Shown here piece by piece: positions 27,531-37,728 of a stretch of 64,000 nucleotides of DNA (positions are counted from its first letter, which is position 1; each line of letters opens with the position of its first letter). Made by a program: the position numbers and the translations under genes. The stretch covers positions 496,001-560,000 of the forward strand of contig NZ_JAJFZN010000001.1 of the NCBI RefSeq assembly GCF_020731145.1, written 5' to 3'. Source of the stretch: Sneathiella sp. HT1-7. Lineage in GTDB: Bacteria > Pseudomonadota > Alphaproteobacteria > Sneathiellales > Sneathiellaceae. The notes below the pieces were generated by a model. The model was given only the letters and a program-made list of their open reading frames with translations. It ran no database searches and was not told where the DNA came from.

Positions 27531-28676
27531 CTACTCCGCGTCCTCTCCCTCAAGACGATCGAACTCCTTATATATAACATCTAAAACCGAGGCCCCAAGC
27601 TTGCCTGATCGGCCGGGAGACCAGCCGTACTGATGGTTCGGGCGGTCCGCTGTATCTTTGAACGGCATTTCTAAAGTCATTGCGAGACAGCCGAAATATT
27701 CGCTAACATGATTGACGCAAATGGTCATGTTTCCTTGTCCCTTCTTGGCAATTGGATAGCCATGGCGGGTTTGAAAATCTGGATTAACCTGCTGCCAAGT
27801 TCGTTTGAAATCAGTAAGCAGCATGTCTTTTTGCGCATCCCAACTCGGTACCCCTTCGGGCCCCGCGATAAAATTATGTGGTAGCCCTTCGTCCCCATGA
27901 ACATCGAGGCAGAAATCAACGCCTGTTTCCCGCATTTTTTCGCGTACTAGATAAACCTCCGGGCTCCTTTTCATATCCGGGTCCTGCCACTCCCGGTTCA
28001 GATTGGCGCCTGTCGCATTCGTACGAAGGTTCCCGCTCCGGCTACCATCGGGATTCATATTCGGCACGACATGAAAAATTGCCCGGTCCAGTAAAGCATT
28101 CGCAACGGCATCATTCGGGTCCAGAAGACGGCCCAGAAATCCGTCCATCCACCATTCGGCCATCGTTTCCCCAGGATGCTGGCGTGCAATCAGCCAAAAA
28201 TTCCGCTTATTGCCCCGTGCTTCTCCAATGGTCAGGAGGTCCATATCCTGCCCATCGACTGTCCTTCCCATCACGGAATGCGTTACCCGCGGCGACTGAC
28301 CGGCGCGGGCGATAAGATCCGCATGCCGTTCCATGGAATAGGGGGCAAAATACGCGAAATAGATAGAATCGAATTCTGGCCGATGATTTAAAATCAGCTT
28401 TCCATCCTTATATTCGGTATCTACGCGGAACCAGTTTTCCCGGTCATAGGATGCAACAGCCCGATAGTCTTCCCATCCCCGGAGGTATGATGCGTCCTTG
28501 GCATTGGTTAGCCGCATCTTACAATCCACGCCTTTTGCGCCATTCAGTCGAAAATAAAACCATTGAAAGAAATCAGCCTTTGTATCAGGGCGAATGCGCA
28601 AACTGATATTCGCAGGATCGTCAGAGGAGTCACAAATAATGTTCCCGCCATCAAAATTGCTACTAATTTGGATCAT
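27531..28676 (-). CDS. M14 zinc carboxypeptidase, cytosolic carboxypeptidase-like
   Basis: The 381-residue protein has an N-terminal beta-rich M14_N-type domain (residues ~1-125), then the peptidase domain with ZnBD HPGETMAEWW (HxxE, about 166-169), NMNPDGSRSGNLRTNATG with substrate-binding arginines, the third zinc ligand in DVHGDEGLPHNF, and the catalytic Glu in MTLEMPFKD. This is the architecture of eukaryotic CCP/AGBL enzymes and their bacterial relatives. No signal peptide is seen, so it is probably cytoplasmic. The substrate is unknown. Confidence 0.85.
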   Translation of the reverse strand: MIQISSNFDGGNIICDSSDDPANISLRIRPDTKADFFQWFYFRLNGAKGVDCKMRLTNAKDASYLRGWEDYRAVASYDRENWFRVDTEYKDGKLILNHRPEFDSIYFAYFAPYSMERHADLIARAGQSPRVTHSVMGRTVDGQDMDLLTIGEARGNKRNFWLIARQHPGETMAEWWMDGFLGRLLDPNDAVANALLDRAIFHVVPNMNPDGSRSGNLRTNATGANLNREWQDPDMKRSPEVYLVREKMRETGVDFCLDVHGDEGLPHNFIAGPEGVPSWDAQKDMLLTDFKRTWQQVNPDFQTRHGYPIAKKGQGNMTICVNHVSEYFGCLAMTLEMPFKDTADRPNHQYGWSPGRSGKLGASVLDVIYKEFDRLEGEDAE

Positions 28677-28744
28677 AATGTGACTCCGGGTTTATTTTTT
28701 TTCGAGCGGCGCCATAAGCAACCACCAACCGTATTCTGTGATTT

Positions 28745-29716
28745 TCAGAACCATTTGAGCTTTTTGAAAAGCAATATCTGAATGATTACAAGGAGGATAA
28801 GTATCCCGGAAAAAATGAAGAAGGCATATGGATTATCGACACCCGGAATTCCCCCAACATTTATGCCAAGAAGCCCTGTCAAGAAACCGAGTGGTAGAAA
28901 GACAGCCGCGATAACAGACAATACATAAAGATTCTTGTTCAAGCGGTCCGCGATAATATTGGCAAGTTCATCTTTAACAATCTGAGCCCGTTCGCGTATG
29001 GCGTCCAGATCCTCTACATAGCGCATCAGATGATCATAGTTTTCCACCAAATGGCGCTTATGACCAGCATCCAGCCATGAAAATTCGCATAACCGCAACT
29101 GCGCGATTGCATCTTTTTGCGGTGCCATATATCGGCGCAGGACGATAGCCTCTTTTCGAATATCGATGATTTTCTCTCGAAATGCCGTATCGGGGTTTTC
29201 AAGGATTTTCTCCTCAACATCATCCGTTGCATCGTCCAGCTCGGTCAGGACAAGTGCCATTTTTTCGGATAATCGCGCCACAAGCATATTGATAAAATCA
29301 CCTGAGTTTTTTGGACCTCTGCCCGCCAATATTCGCTCTTCGATTTCCAGAACCGCCTTTAATTGTCGTCTCTGAACACTGATGATCCGCTCAGCGTCGA
29401 TCCATAACCGGATAGAGACCATATCTTCCGGGTCCGCATTCTCATTCAGGTTAACACCGCGCAAAATAATCAACGCGCCATCCCCGATTTCCGCGACACG
29501 CGGTCGGGTCTCTTCTGCGACCAAGGCATCGACAACGAACGGATCAAGGTAGGAAATCTTTTTATGCAGCCATGGTTTTGTATCCGGATGACTTAAATCC
29601 AAATGTACCCAAGCGAGTTTTTCATTCTTTAATTCGCGGGCAATCGCCTTGTCGCTGACTGATTTTCCGCCGCCCACACCATCAAAATCGTATGCAAGCA
29701 GGATCGGACTGGTCAT
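28745..29716 (-). CDS. zntB: Zinc transporter ZntB / CorA-family divalent cation channel
   Basis: The 323-residue protein has a long cytoplasmic helical N-terminal domain and two C-terminal membrane helices. The pore-end motif is GINVGG (LLGINVGGIPGVDNPYAFF), the GIN form typical of ZntB rather than the GMN of CorA. It probably exports or imports Zn2+. It overlaps the upstream MscS-type gene by 4 nt. Confidence 0.87.
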   Translation of the reverse strand: MTSPILLAYDFDGVGGGKSVSDKAIARELKNEKLAWVHLDLSHPDTKPWLHKKISYLDPFVVDALVAEETRPRVAEIGDGALIILRGVNLNENADPEDMVSIRLWIDAERIISVQRRQLKAVLEIEERILAGRGPKNSGDFINMLVARLSEKMALVLTELDDATDDVEEKILENPDTAFREKIIDIRKEAIVLRRYMAPQKDAIAQLRLCEFSWLDAGHKRHLVENYDHLMRYVEDLDAIRERAQIVKDELANIIADRLNKNLYVLSVIAAVFLPLGFLTGLLGINVGGIPGVDNPYAFFIFSGILILLVIIQILLFKKLKWF

Positions 29717-30675
29717 TTTAAAGCCTCCGAATTTTTAAGATGCAGGTCTCGCTGCGGGAAGGGGATTTCAATATTGTTCTCCCCAAATTTCCGCCAGATC
29801 GCAAACAAGACATCACTGCGAGGACGCATTCTCCCCTCGGTCACATTTTCAATCCAGAAATAGAGCGTGAAATTAATGGAACTATCTGCAAAATCCACAA
29901 GGAAGCACTCGGGCGCAGGCGTTTCCATACAACGCGGATGTTCACGCGCTGCCTCAACAATCAACGTCGAAGCCAGATCTAGATCAGTTCCATAGGCGAC
30001 GCCAATATTGATCTCTGCCCGTGCGCGGCTATTACTGAATGTCCAGTTCGTGACGCGGTTAGTTATAAAATCTTCATTTGGGACCATGGTTTCGTGTCCC
30101 TCAAAAGTTTCTATGCGGGTGTATCTCGCGCCTGTCTCCCGAACATAACCGACAATACCATCATTCAGCTCTATCAGATCACCTTCCTCAACAGATTTTT
30201 CAAACAAAAGGATAATGCCGCTGATGAAGTTTGATGCAATTTTCTGTAGACCAAAGCCAATACCTATGCCGACCGCGCCGCTGAATATAGTCAAGGCGGT
30301 CAGGTCAATGCCCAGCACTCCAAATACGAACAGGAATGCCAGAAAATAGATGACGATCTGGATCGCCTTGATGATAAGTGCCTTATTGCTCGACTTGATG
30401 CGCCGAAGCGATTTGATCCGGTTCTCCAACATCTCCGACAAGATACCAACCAACCAAAAAAGAAGGATGATAATAAAAAGGGCCTTGACCAGCAGATAAG
30501 CAGAGAAGCGTACGTCGCCGACATTAAAGGCAAAAGTATCGGAATCAAGGAATTCGCGGATTGGATTGAGATAGCCGAGGTATCCAAAGGCAAGGAAGCC
30601 AATAACCGCAAACGCCAGCAGTAACTTGGCTACCCATGCGCGTGGTTTAATTAGCGAACTCAAGAATTTAGCCAT
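29713..30675 (-). CDS. MscS-family mechanosensitive ion channel
   Basis: The 320-residue protein has three to four membrane helices in the N-terminal half, including the pore-lining helix region IFSGAVGIGIGFGLQKIASN with its Gly/Ala packing, followed by the beta domain (SVEEGDLIELNDGIVGYV, ETFEGHETMVPNEDFI). It releases solutes under hypo-osmotic shock. Overlap with zntB suggests cotranscription. Confidence 0.9.
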   Translation of the reverse strand: MAKFLSSLIKPRAWVAKLLLAFAVIGFLAFGYLGYLNPIREFLDSDTFAFNVGDVRFSAYLLVKALFIIILLFWLVGILSEMLENRIKSLRRIKSSNKALIIKAIQIVIYFLAFLFVFGVLGIDLTALTIFSGAVGIGIGFGLQKIASNFISGIILLFEKSVEEGDLIELNDGIVGYVRETGARYTRIETFEGHETMVPNEDFITNRVTNWTFSNSRARAEINIGVAYGTDLDLASTLIVEAAREHPRCMETPAPECFLVDFADSSINFTLYFWIENVTEGRMRPRSDVLFAIWRKFGENNIEIPFPQRDLHLKNSEALK

Positions 30676-30778
30676 AAACGACGCGCTACTCCCATATTTC
30701 CTTTGGGGAATAATACTGTAGATGCATCATTTGGCTATTGTTTTCTGCGGTCGCGAGCCCGCTGATTCACGGCTGATC

Positions 30779-31174
30779 TCAGCGTTGCAACTCAACCATC
30801 AATTCAGGATATTTAGAAACCAGCCGCAGCAGATTATTCATCGGCTTTGAAATAGTCACCTTTCCCGTTTCATACTTTTGAAAAGCATTTGGACCCCCAC
30901 CGAAAATTTGTCCGGCACGACGTTGCGACAGATTAAGATCAACGCGAATTTCACGGATTTTCTCCGGCGGCATAACCCCCAGATATTCTGCCTTTAAATC
31001 GGCCTTGATCCGCTCAACGTCACTCCACGCACTTTCCTCCACCATGCCTTCACCGCAATCTGCATTACTGCAAAAAAGGCCAGGCAGATCAGCATAGCTT
31101 TGCATATGCTTGTATTTAATTTCATATGTACGAATTTGACGTTCAACGTCGCCGCCGCAAAGTGGACAGGCCAT
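30779..31174 (-). CDS. MqsA-family antitoxin-like regulator without an adjacent toxin
   Basis: The 131-residue protein has an N-terminal YgiT-type zinc finger (CPLCGG at 3-8, then CSNADCG around 34-40) and a C-terminal HTH (LNLSQRRAGQIFGGGPNAFQKYETGK) that matches MqsA. MqsA normally follows mqsR, but the 120 bp between this gene and ureG cannot encode MqsR, and the MscS gene lies downstream. It is an orphan, likely a solitary transcriptional regulator. Confidence 0.85.
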   Translation of the reverse strand: MACPLCGGDVERQIRTYEIKYKHMQSYADLPGLFCSNADCGEGMVEESAWSDVERIKADLKAEYLGVMPPEKIREIRVDLNLSQRRAGQIFGGGPNAFQKYETGKVTISKPMNNLLRLVSKYPELMVELQR

Positions 31175-31294
31175 AAATAATCCTCAAAAATATATTCACT
31201 GAAATAATAACTATCAAAGAGTTGCGTCTCTAACAACAGACTGTGGCACCATTATGGCGCCGACTCATGACAGTTCTCTTTCAATGATACGGCA

Positions 31295-31909
31295 TCACAA
31301 TCCACCCTTGTCTATGATGAAACTTGCTACGCTCTCCACGCCGTCCCCTGCTTTGATATTCGTGAAGACAAAGGGCCGCTCACCTCGCATCTTTTTTGAG
31401 TCTCTATCCATCACGCCTAGATCAGCACCGACATAAGGAGCCAGATCAATCTTGTTTATGACGAGTAGATCGGATCGAGTAATGCCGGGTCCGCCTTTGC
31501 GTGGAATTTTATCGCCAGCGGAAACATCAATGACATAAATTGTGATATCGGCAAGTTCCGGGCTGAAGGTCGCGGCGAGGTTATCCCCACCGGATTCAAT
31601 CAAGATGAGCTCTAGCCCTTCAAATTTTTCCGAGATATCCGCAACAGCGGCAAGGTTGATCGACGCATCTTCACGAATGGCCGTATGCGGGCAGCCGCCC
31701 GTTTCAACCCCGACAATCCGGTCAGGTGAGAGAGCCCCGGACCGGGTCAAGAATTCCGCATCCTCGCGAGTGTAAATATCATTGGTGATTACTGCTATAT
31801 TAAAATCCTCACGCAGATGCTTGCAAAGTGCGTCGGTAAGCGCGGTTTTGCCGGAGCCGACCGGTCCTCCAATGCCAACGCGCAAAGGTCCGTTATGTAC
31901 TGACGTCAT
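31295..31909 (-). CDS. ureG: Urease accessory GTPase UreG
   Basis: UreG is the SIMIBI GTPase that drives nickel insertion into urease. The 204-residue protein has the P-loop [15 protein letters not shown] (about 12-26), the nickel-site CPH motif in [18 protein letters not shown] (about 65), and the base-recognition motif NKID. It is the last gene of the urt-ure operon and overlaps ureF by 4 nt. Confidence 0.97.
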   Translation of the reverse strand: MTSVHNGPLRVGIGGPVGSGKTALTDALCKHLREDFNIAVITNDIYTREDAEFLTRSGALSPDRIVGVETGGCPHTAIREDASINLAAVADISEKFEGLELILIESGGDNLAATFSPELADITIYVIDVSAGDKIPRKGGPGITRSDLLVINKIDLAPYVGADLGVMDRDSKKMRGERPFVFTNIKAGDGVESVASFIIDKGGL

Positions 31910-32589
31910 GACCTGAATAACCTCGTATACTGTGTTTCATGTGAAGCGGAGCACCAGTCAACCATCAGGGTGGCGGAGCCCAATTCGCCCAAGGGTGTTT
32001 TAATTGCGATAGCTGTAATTCGTTCCACCTTATCTGCCATGGCGGCAATTGCGCGCTGCCCATCCGTCTGGCCCAGCGGAACAAGCCGAACAGCAGCAGA
32101 TACAAGGTTGGAAACAAAACCGTGCAAATATGCGGTGAGCGTTTCGCTCAAGGGAACCCCATGATCTGCGGCGACAATACCCACGGCAATCGGATGAATT
32201 AGCTGACCTTGCCAGTATTCGGCCAATACCGCCAGCGTCTTTGCCTCTGTGCTCACATTGCCAATAACGCCCACGAAGGCGCGGCCCTGTTGCGTCGTTT
32301 CAAGCGCTATTTCCTTTGTCGGTGCAAAGGCATTCCCAATCTCGGCGACCTCCTTCAAAGCCTCCATATCCTGATCGATTGTGGCCCAGTAGGCCGCCGC
32401 CAGCAAAACGCAATCGGATTTGCCGCTGCCATATTCCAGAATATCAGTAATCCAAGGCACCAGATTGTTTAGGCTGGTTACGAGCCCTTCCTCAACCGCG
32501 AACTCAATACCGTGGCTGTAGGTATAGGAGCCAATCGGATAAGATGGCGACATCCAGGACATCAGGTTAAAAAGCGCACGATTATCCAT
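31906..32589 (-). CDS. ureF: Urease accessory protein UreF
   Basis: UreF is an all-helical protein that bridges UreD and UreG in the nickel-delivery complex. The 227-residue protein begins [30 protein letters not shown], the family's N-terminal signature. I use the ATG at 32589, overlapping the ureE stop by 8 nt; the longer frame runs into ureE and lacks similarity. Confidence 0.94.
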   Translation of the reverse strand: MDNRALFNLMSWMSPSYPIGSYTYSHGIEFAVEEGLVTSLNNLVPWITDILEYGSGKSDCVLLAAAYWATIDQDMEALKEVAEIGNAFAPTKEIALETTQQGRAFVGVIGNVSTEAKTLAVLAEYWQGQLIHPIAVGIVAADHGVPLSETLTAYLHGFVSNLVSAAVRLVPLGQTDGQRAIAAMADKVERITAIAIKTPLGELGSATLMVDWCSASHETQYTRLFRS

Positions 32590-33055
32590 GATGATGCCCG
32601 TGGCTATGGCCTTGCGTCTCACCATGCCCATAAGCCCCGCCTTCGGGATTAAAGGGAGCATCCAACCGCATGACCGTCGCCCCTAATTTTTCGGCCATCT
32701 CTTCAATCACATGATCCTGCCGAATGCGCAGACGATCCCCCATTAACTCCGTTGGTAAATGGCGATTTCCCAAATGCCAGGCAACGCGTACCAGATGCGC
32801 CAAATCCTTGCAGCGGATATCCACAACTGGCTCATTGCGAGCGCGCACGCCAATACCGGATCCGTCTTCCAGCAGGAGGATGTCGCCATCACGCAGGGTT
32901 TTCAGTTCCGGCATATCCAGAAGGAACGCCATACCATTGTCGGTCTCAAGCTTCAGCCGGCGACGACAGCGGTGATCAAAATCAAGCGTGACCGTGTCAC
33001 ACACCACGCCATCAAATGGCGTGGAGGAGCTGTAAATGGCGCGTGCATGCTTCAT
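32582..33055 (-). CDS. ureE: Urease accessory nickel metallochaperone UreE
   Basis: UreE delivers nickel to UreG. The 157-residue protein has the family core (FDHRCRRRLKLETDNG, DLAHLVRVAWHLGNRHLP) and a histidine-rich C-terminus ([15 protein letters not shown]) that binds Ni2+. It starts 3 nt after the ureC stop and overlaps ureF. Confidence 0.95.
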   Translation of the reverse strand: MKHARAIYSSSTPFDGVVCDTVTLDFDHRCRRRLKLETDNGMAFLLDMPELKTLRDGDILLLEDGSGIGVRARNEPVVDIRCKDLAHLVRVAWHLGNRHLPTELMGDRLRIRQDHVIEEMAEKLGATVMRLDAPFNPEGGAYGHGETQGHSHGHHHG

Positions 33056-33058
33056 GGT

Positions 33059-34771
33059 CTAATACATAAAATAGCGTTGGGCCATGGGAAGCTCCGTTGC
33101 CGGATCGCAGGTGAGCAACTCCCCGTCCGCGTGAACCATATAGGTCTCCGGATCAACATCTATTTTCGGTGTCGCGCTGTTATGAATCATCGACGCTTTA
33201 CTAATACCTGAGCGGGTATTTTTCACCGGCAAGAGATCTCGCTCCAACCCCAGCTCGCCTTTCAGATCATATTGGAGTGACGCCTCGCTCACGAAGGTGA
33301 CCGAACTTGCCGTCAGGCTTTTGCCAAACGCACCGAACATTGGGCGATAGTGAACGGGCTGCGGTGTCGGGATGGAAGCGTTCGGGTCTCCCATGGGCGC
33401 CGCGACAATTGTCCCGGACTTTAACACCAGATCAGGCTTCACCCCAAAAAATGCGGGGGACCAGAGAACCAGATCGGCAAGCTTGCCTGCCTCGACCGAG
33501 CCAACATAAGTATCTATGCCCTGTGCGATTGCCGGGTTGATCGAGTATTTAGCGATATAACGCTTTACGCGGAAGTTATCATTCTCCCCCGTTTCCTCCG
33601 CCAGCCGTCCGCGCTGTTTCTTCATCTTGTCGGCCGTTTGCCAGGTGCGGATCAGGACTTCGCCGACCCGTCCCATCGCCTGGCTGTCTGAAGCAATAAT
33701 GGAAAATGCGCCCATGTCGTGAAGGATATCTTCGGCGGCAATCGTCTCTTTTCGAATACGGCTCTCGGCGAAGGCCACATCTTCGGGGATATTAGGGTCC
33801 AGATGATGGCATACCATCAACATATCGAGATGTTCATCAATCGTATTGATCGTGAATGGCCGCGTTGGATTGGTGGAGGAGGGAATCACGTTCGGCTCCC
33901 CGACGACCTTGATAATGTCCGGGGCATGCCCCCCGCCTGCGCCTTCCGTATGAAACGCATGGATCGTCCGCTTCTTGAAGGCAGCAACCGTATTCTCGAC
34001 AAATCCAGATTCATTCAGGGTGTCCGTATGGATGAGTACTTGAACATCCATGTCATCAGCAACGGAGAGACAGCAATCAATTGCGGCAGGCGTGGTGCCC
34101 CAGTCTTCGTGTAGCTTAAGGCCGCAGGCCCCCGCCTGTACCTGCTCCACCAGAGCGTCGGGAAGGCTCGCGTTGCCTTTTCCAAAAAACCCGAGGTTCA
34201 TCGGAAAAGCTTCTGCCGCCTGCATCATCCGCGCAAGATGAAAAGCCCCCGGGGTACAGGTCGTTGCGTTCGTTCCGGTCGCCGGGCCCGTGCCACCACC
34301 CATCATGGTTGTCACACCGCTATAGAGCGCGTCATCGATCTGCTGTGGGCAGATGAAGTGGATATGAACATCAAGCGCGCCCGCGGTAAGGATCTTTCCC
34401 TCCCCTGCAATAACCTCGGTCGACGGACCAATAATAATATTGACGCCAGACTGGATATCGGGATTTCCGGCCTTTCCGATTGCATGTATTTTGCCATCAC
34501 GCAAGCCAACATCGGCCTTGACGATTCCCCAGTGATCAACAATCAACGCATTGGTGATCACCGTATCGACGGCGCCATTTGCCCGCGTGACCTGAGACTG
34601 GCCCATGCCGTCGCGGATGACCTTTCCGCCGCCGAACTTGACCTCCTCGCCATAGGTCGTGAAGTCCTTCTCAACTTCGATAAATAGTTCCGTATCCGCA
34701 AGCCGGACTTTATCCCCCGTTGTCGGGCCAAACATGCCCGCATAGGCGCCCCGTGAAAAGGTTACCGCCAT
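33059..34771 (-). CDS. ureC: Urease subunit alpha UreC
   Basis: UreC is the catalytic dinickel subunit that hydrolyses urea to ammonia and carbamate. The 570-residue protein shows the first His ligands in HIHFICPQQ, the carbamylated lysine in [12 protein letters not shown], further ligands in [13 protein letters not shown] and [14 protein letters not shown], and the mobile-flap Cys-His in [21 protein letters not shown] start it at [20 protein letters not shown] (34771), one base after the ureB stop; an in-frame extension lies within ureB. Confidence 0.98.
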   Translation of the reverse strand: MAVTFSRGAYAGMFGPTTGDKVRLADTELFIEVEKDFTTYGEEVKFGGGKVIRDGMGQSQVTRANGAVDTVITNALIVDHWGIVKADVGLRDGKIHAIGKAGNPDIQSGVNIIIGPSTEVIAGEGKILTAGALDVHIHFICPQQIDDALYSGVTTMMGGGTGPATGTNATTCTPGAFHLARMMQAAEAFPMNLGFFGKGNASLPDALVEQVQAGACGLKLHEDWGTTPAAIDCCLSVADDMDVQVLIHTDTLNESGFVENTVAAFKKRTIHAFHTEGAGGGHAPDIIKVVGEPNVIPSSTNPTRPFTINTIDEHLDMLMVCHHLDPNIPEDVAFAESRIRKETIAAEDILHDMGAFSIIASDSQAMGRVGEVLIRTWQTADKMKKQRGRLAEETGENDNFRVKRYIAKYSINPAIAQGIDTYVGSVEAGKLADLVLWSPAFFGVKPDLVLKSGTIVAAPMGDPNASIPTPQPVHYRPMFGAFGKSLTASSVTFVSEASLQYDLKGELGLERDLLPVKNTRSGISKASMIHNSATPKIDVDPETYMVHADGELLTCDPATELPMAQRYFMY

Positions 34772-34772
34772 T

Positions 34773-35090
34773 TTACTCTCCCTTATCCAGCGGGCCCATA
34801 ATGGCCTGATTAAATCCATAGACGGTACGCGTGCCCGAAAGGGCGACGAGATTTACATCCCGTGTCTGACCAGGCTCAAATCGGATGGCCGTGCCGGACG
34901 GGATGTCAAGACGGAACCCTTTTGCGGCTGCACGATCAAATTCAAGGCCGCTGTTTGCTTCGGCAAAATGAAAATGGCTGCCAACCTGGACGGGTCGGTC
35001 TCCAGTGTTGGAAACCGTGAGGGTCATGGATTGACGACCGGCATTCAGCTCAATTTCGCCGGCGGCGGGAATGATTTCTCCTGGTTTCAT
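34773..35090 (-). CDS. ureB: Urease subunit beta UreB
   Basis: UreB is the non-catalytic middle subunit of the (ABC)3 urease core. The 105-residue protein begins [20 protein letters not shown] and contains [18 protein letters not shown], both diagnostic. The ATG at 35090 is preceded by AAGGAGCACGAG. It is separate from ureA (10 nt apart), not fused. Confidence 0.96.
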   Translation of the reverse strand: MKPGEIIPAAGEIELNAGRQSMTLTVSNTGDRPVQVGSHFHFAEANSGLEFDRAAAKGFRLDIPSGTAIRFEPGQTRDVNLVALSGTRTVYGFNQAIMGPLDKGE

Positions 35091-35100
35091 CTCGTGCTCC

Positions 35101-35403
35101 TTATCGAATGGGATCATGCACGGTGACCAGCTTGGTCCCGTCGGGGAAGGTGGCCTCGACCTGAACTTCATCGATCATCTCGGCGATCCCGTCCATGACT
35201 TGCTCCCGGCTGACGACCGTTCCGCCTTCACTCATCAGGGTCGCCACGGATTTACCGTCACGCGCACCCTCAATAACAAAATCTGTAATGAGCGCGATGG
35301 ATTCGGGATAGTTCAGCTTCACCCCCCGCGCCAGCCGCTCGCGCGCCACCATGGCCGCTAGCGACACCAGCAATTTGTCCTTTTCCCTCGGTGTAAATTG
35401 CAT
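35101..35403 (-). CDS. ureA: Urease subunit gamma UreA
   Basis: UreA is the small structural subunit of urease. The 100-residue protein begins [20 protein letters not shown] and contains [21 protein letters not shown] and [20 protein letters not shown], all strongly conserved. It sits between ureD and ureB in the operon. Confidence 0.97.
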   Translation of the reverse strand: MQFTPREKDKLLVSLAAMVARERLARGVKLNYPESIALITDFVIEGARDGKSVATLMSEGGTVVSREQVMDGIAEMIDEVQVEATFPDGTKLVTVHDPIR

Positions 35404-35415
35404 TTTTCGCCCTTC

Positions 35416-36282
35416 TTATTGATTTTCCCACACTTTTGGCAGCGCTACGGTATGCCCTGAAAGTTCTGTCCGCATTCGCGTCAAAATACGTGCAAGACTT
35501 TTCCGTAGCTCATAACCGCTATCCGCCAGCACCCGTATGATCAGCAATTCATCCCGGCAAGTAACTGCTGCCCGCACGCAGTTCTCACGCACTGAGTCTC
35601 GCGCCACGTCTTGATAGCTCTCGGCCTGATCGTCCGCGATCAGGATTGTGGCCATCCCTTTTGCGCCGGCAAGTACTGCCGGGCGGAGAGATTTGGCGTG
35701 AATGTCACCTTCCAGAACGAAATTATCGAACCAGAGAAGCTTTCCATTTCGCCAGACCTTCCATCCGTCCTGAAGACTCGCGGCCCTCAGAGTTTCTCCA
35801 TGGGCCGTTCGGCCAAACAGGGTCGCCTCAAGAGCTATTAAACGACTTCCCGCTTCCAGATACACAGTGTTCATCCGGCGAAGACGGCCCTTCTCAAAAA
35901 GGATTGTCTCTTGCGGCAACCATTCAAGAACTGCCCCGCGCGCAACATGTATCTCAGCCTCTATCACTGCCATTGATCCAACGGAACGGTAGATTTTTTC
36001 GGCCGCCTGCCCCGATATGGTAAGCCCCGAGCCCTCATCTAGCGTGATCTGATAGGACATATGATCTCCGCCAGTCAGACCGCCCGCTGTATTGATCAAA
36101 ACGGCTTCGGGATAGTCGGCGTGATCAACGGTAGGAAACCGGACCCGTCCGCATCCGCGCTGATACAGATGCGCAAGCTTCGAGCCGGACTCTTTGACGC
36201 GATACCTTAACTCCACGCGCCCTTCTGACCGGGCGAGCGCGGCAGGAGCGTGATCAGACTGTAAGGTATTTTCGAACGTCAC
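35416..36282 (-). CDS. ureD: Urease accessory protein UreD (GTG start)
   Basis: UreD is the scaffold that binds apo-urease and recruits UreF and UreG. The protein has the family motifs LINTAGGLTGGDHMSYQITL and YRSVGSMAVIEAEIHVA with LEWLPQETILFE. No ATG is available before the conserved region, so I place the start at the GTG at 36282 (288 residues, V/M-TFENTLQSDHAP), which overlaps the urtE 3' end by 29 nt. This physically joins the transport and enzyme halves of the operon. Confidence 0.9.
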   Translation of the reverse strand: MTFENTLQSDHAPAALARSEGRVELRYRVKESGSKLAHLYQRGCGRVRFPTVDHADYPEAVLINTAGGLTGGDHMSYQITLDEGSGLTISGQAAEKIYRSVGSMAVIEAEIHVARGAVLEWLPQETILFEKGRLRRMNTVYLEAGSRLIALEATLFGRTAHGETLRAASLQDGWKVWRNGKLLWFDNFVLEGDIHAKSLRPAVLAGAKGMATILIADDQAESYQDVARDSVRENCVRAAVTCRDELLIIRVLADSGYELRKSLARILTRMRTELSGHTVALPKVWENQ

Positions 36283-36949
36283 TTTCCAGCATATCCTCTT
36301 TCGCTCCGGCCAGAACGACCTCCCCGCGATCCATAACAGCGAACCGGTTCGCGAGATCGCGTGCAAACTCGAAATATTGTTCCACAAGCAGGATGGCCAT
36401 GTCTCCGCGATCTCTCAATATTTCGATAACATTGCCAATATCCTTGATAATCGATGGCTGAATTCCTTCAGTTGGTTCATCTAGAACAAGAAGCTTCGGT
36501 CGCATAACCAGTGCCCTGCCAATTGCTAATTGTTGTTGTTGTCCGCCGGACAAATCGCCACCTCTCCTTTTTAGCATATCCTGAAGGATAGGAAACAAAT
36601 CAAAGATCTCTGAGGGAATATATCTTTCCTTGAGAGGAAGCGCGGCGAACCCCGTCTTGAGATTTTCATGTACCGTCAAAAGCGGGAATATTTCGCGCCC
36701 TTGCGGAATAACCGCAATGCCCTCCCGGGCACGCTGATGTGCGCTCATATTGGTAATGTCCTTGCCATCCCAGCTGATTTTTCCGCTTGAAACCGGATGC
36801 TGTCCGACAATGGCGCGCAAGGTGCTGGTCTTTCCGACACCATTACGCCCGAGGAGAGAGGTAACCTCTCCCTTCTTTACCTCCAATGATACATGGCGCA
36901 ACGCCTGGCTCGCCCCATAAAAAAGATCGACATTTTCAACAATCAACAT
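36254..36949 (-). CDS. urtE: Urea ABC transporter ATP-binding subunit UrtE
   Basis: UrtE is the LivF-type ATPase of the high-affinity urea importer. The 231-residue protein has Walker A GRNGVGKTSTLRA (about 34), signature LSGGQQQQLAIGRAL (about 134) and Walker B LLVLDEP followed by TEGIQPSII, the UrtE-specific stretch after Walker B. Two nucleotides separate it from urtD and it overlaps ureD. Confidence 0.95.
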   Translation of the reverse strand: MLIVENVDLFYGASQALRHVSLEVKKGEVTSLLGRNGVGKTSTLRAIVGQHPVSSGKISWDGKDITNMSAHQRAREGIAVIPQGREIFPLLTVHENLKTGFAALPLKERYIPSEIFDLFPILQDMLKRRGGDLSGGQQQQLAIGRALVMRPKLLVLDEPTEGIQPSIIKDIGNVIEILRDRGDMAILLVEQYFEFARDLANRFAVMDRGEVVLAGAKEDMLESDVRKYLTV

Positions 36950-36951
36950 GA

Positions 36952-37728
36952 TCAGCGCCCCAGATAAACTTCGATAACGCGTTGATTATTCTGAACAGTA
37001 TCGAGGCTGCCTTCGGCAAGCACTGATCCTTCATGCAACACGGTCACTTTTGAATTCAGTGCACGGACAAATTCCATGTCATGCTCAACCACAACAACCG
37101 AATGGGTCGCCGAAATTTCGCGCAGCAAGATGGCGGTCTGTTCCGTTTCCGCATCAGTCATTCCCGCCACAGGCTCATCTACAAGCAGAAGGTCCGGGTC
37201 CTGCATCAGCAACATGCCAATTTCCAGCCACTGTTTCTGGCCATGAGATAAGCTACCCGCCAGATCGCCGGCTTTTTCCGTGAGGCGGATGACACCGAGA
37301 ACTTCCATAATCCGCGCGACTTCCGCATCGTTAAGCGCCGCGAAGAGCGTCGTCATGACCCCCTTCTCGCCCTTCAGGGAAAGCTCCAGATTATGAAAAA
37401 CGGTCTGACTTTCGAACACTGTCGGTTTCTGAAATTTACGACCAATGCCGAGATTGGCGATATAGGCTTCGTCATGCTTGGTAAGATCGACACCACCTTT
37501 GAAGAAAATCTCCCCCGTATCCGGTTTTGTCTTGCCGGTAATAACATCCATCATCGTCGTTTTACCCGCACCGTTCGGTCCGATAATCGCCCGCATTTCC
37601 CCCGGTTCAATCACTAAACTGAGGTTATTCAAAGCCTTGAAACCATCAAAACTGACACTCACCCCATCAAGATAAAGGATTGAGCTCAAACCCTGATGAA
37701 CAGATTCATTTGCTTGCGTAGTCATCAT
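36952..37728 (-). CDS. urtD: Urea ABC transporter ATP-binding subunit UrtD
   Basis: UrtD is the LivG-type ATPase of the urea importer. The 258-residue protein has Walker A GPNGAGKTTMMDVI (about 52), LGIGRKFQKPTVFE, signature LSHGQKQWLEIGMLL and Walker B LLLVDEPVAGMTDAE, the last typical of UrtD. It overlaps urtC by 4 nt. Confidence 0.95.
   Translation of the reverse strand: MMTTQANESVHQGLSSILYLDGVSVSFDGFKALNNLSLVIEPGEMRAIIGPNGAGKTTMMDVITGKTKPDTGEIFFKGGVDLTKHDEAYIANLGIGRKFQKPTVFESQTVFHNLELSLKGEKGVMTTLFAALNDAEVARIMEVLGVIRLTEKAGDLAGSLSHGQKQWLEIGMLLMQDPDLLLVDEPVAGMTDAETEQTAILLREISATHSVVVVEHDMEFVRALNSKVTVLHEGSVLAEGSLDTVQNNQRVIEVYLGR

Noticed and set aside
31175-31294. Possible mqsR toxin upstream of mqsA
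   Set aside because: Only 120 bp are available, too short for a ~98-residue MqsR, and no matching frame was seen.
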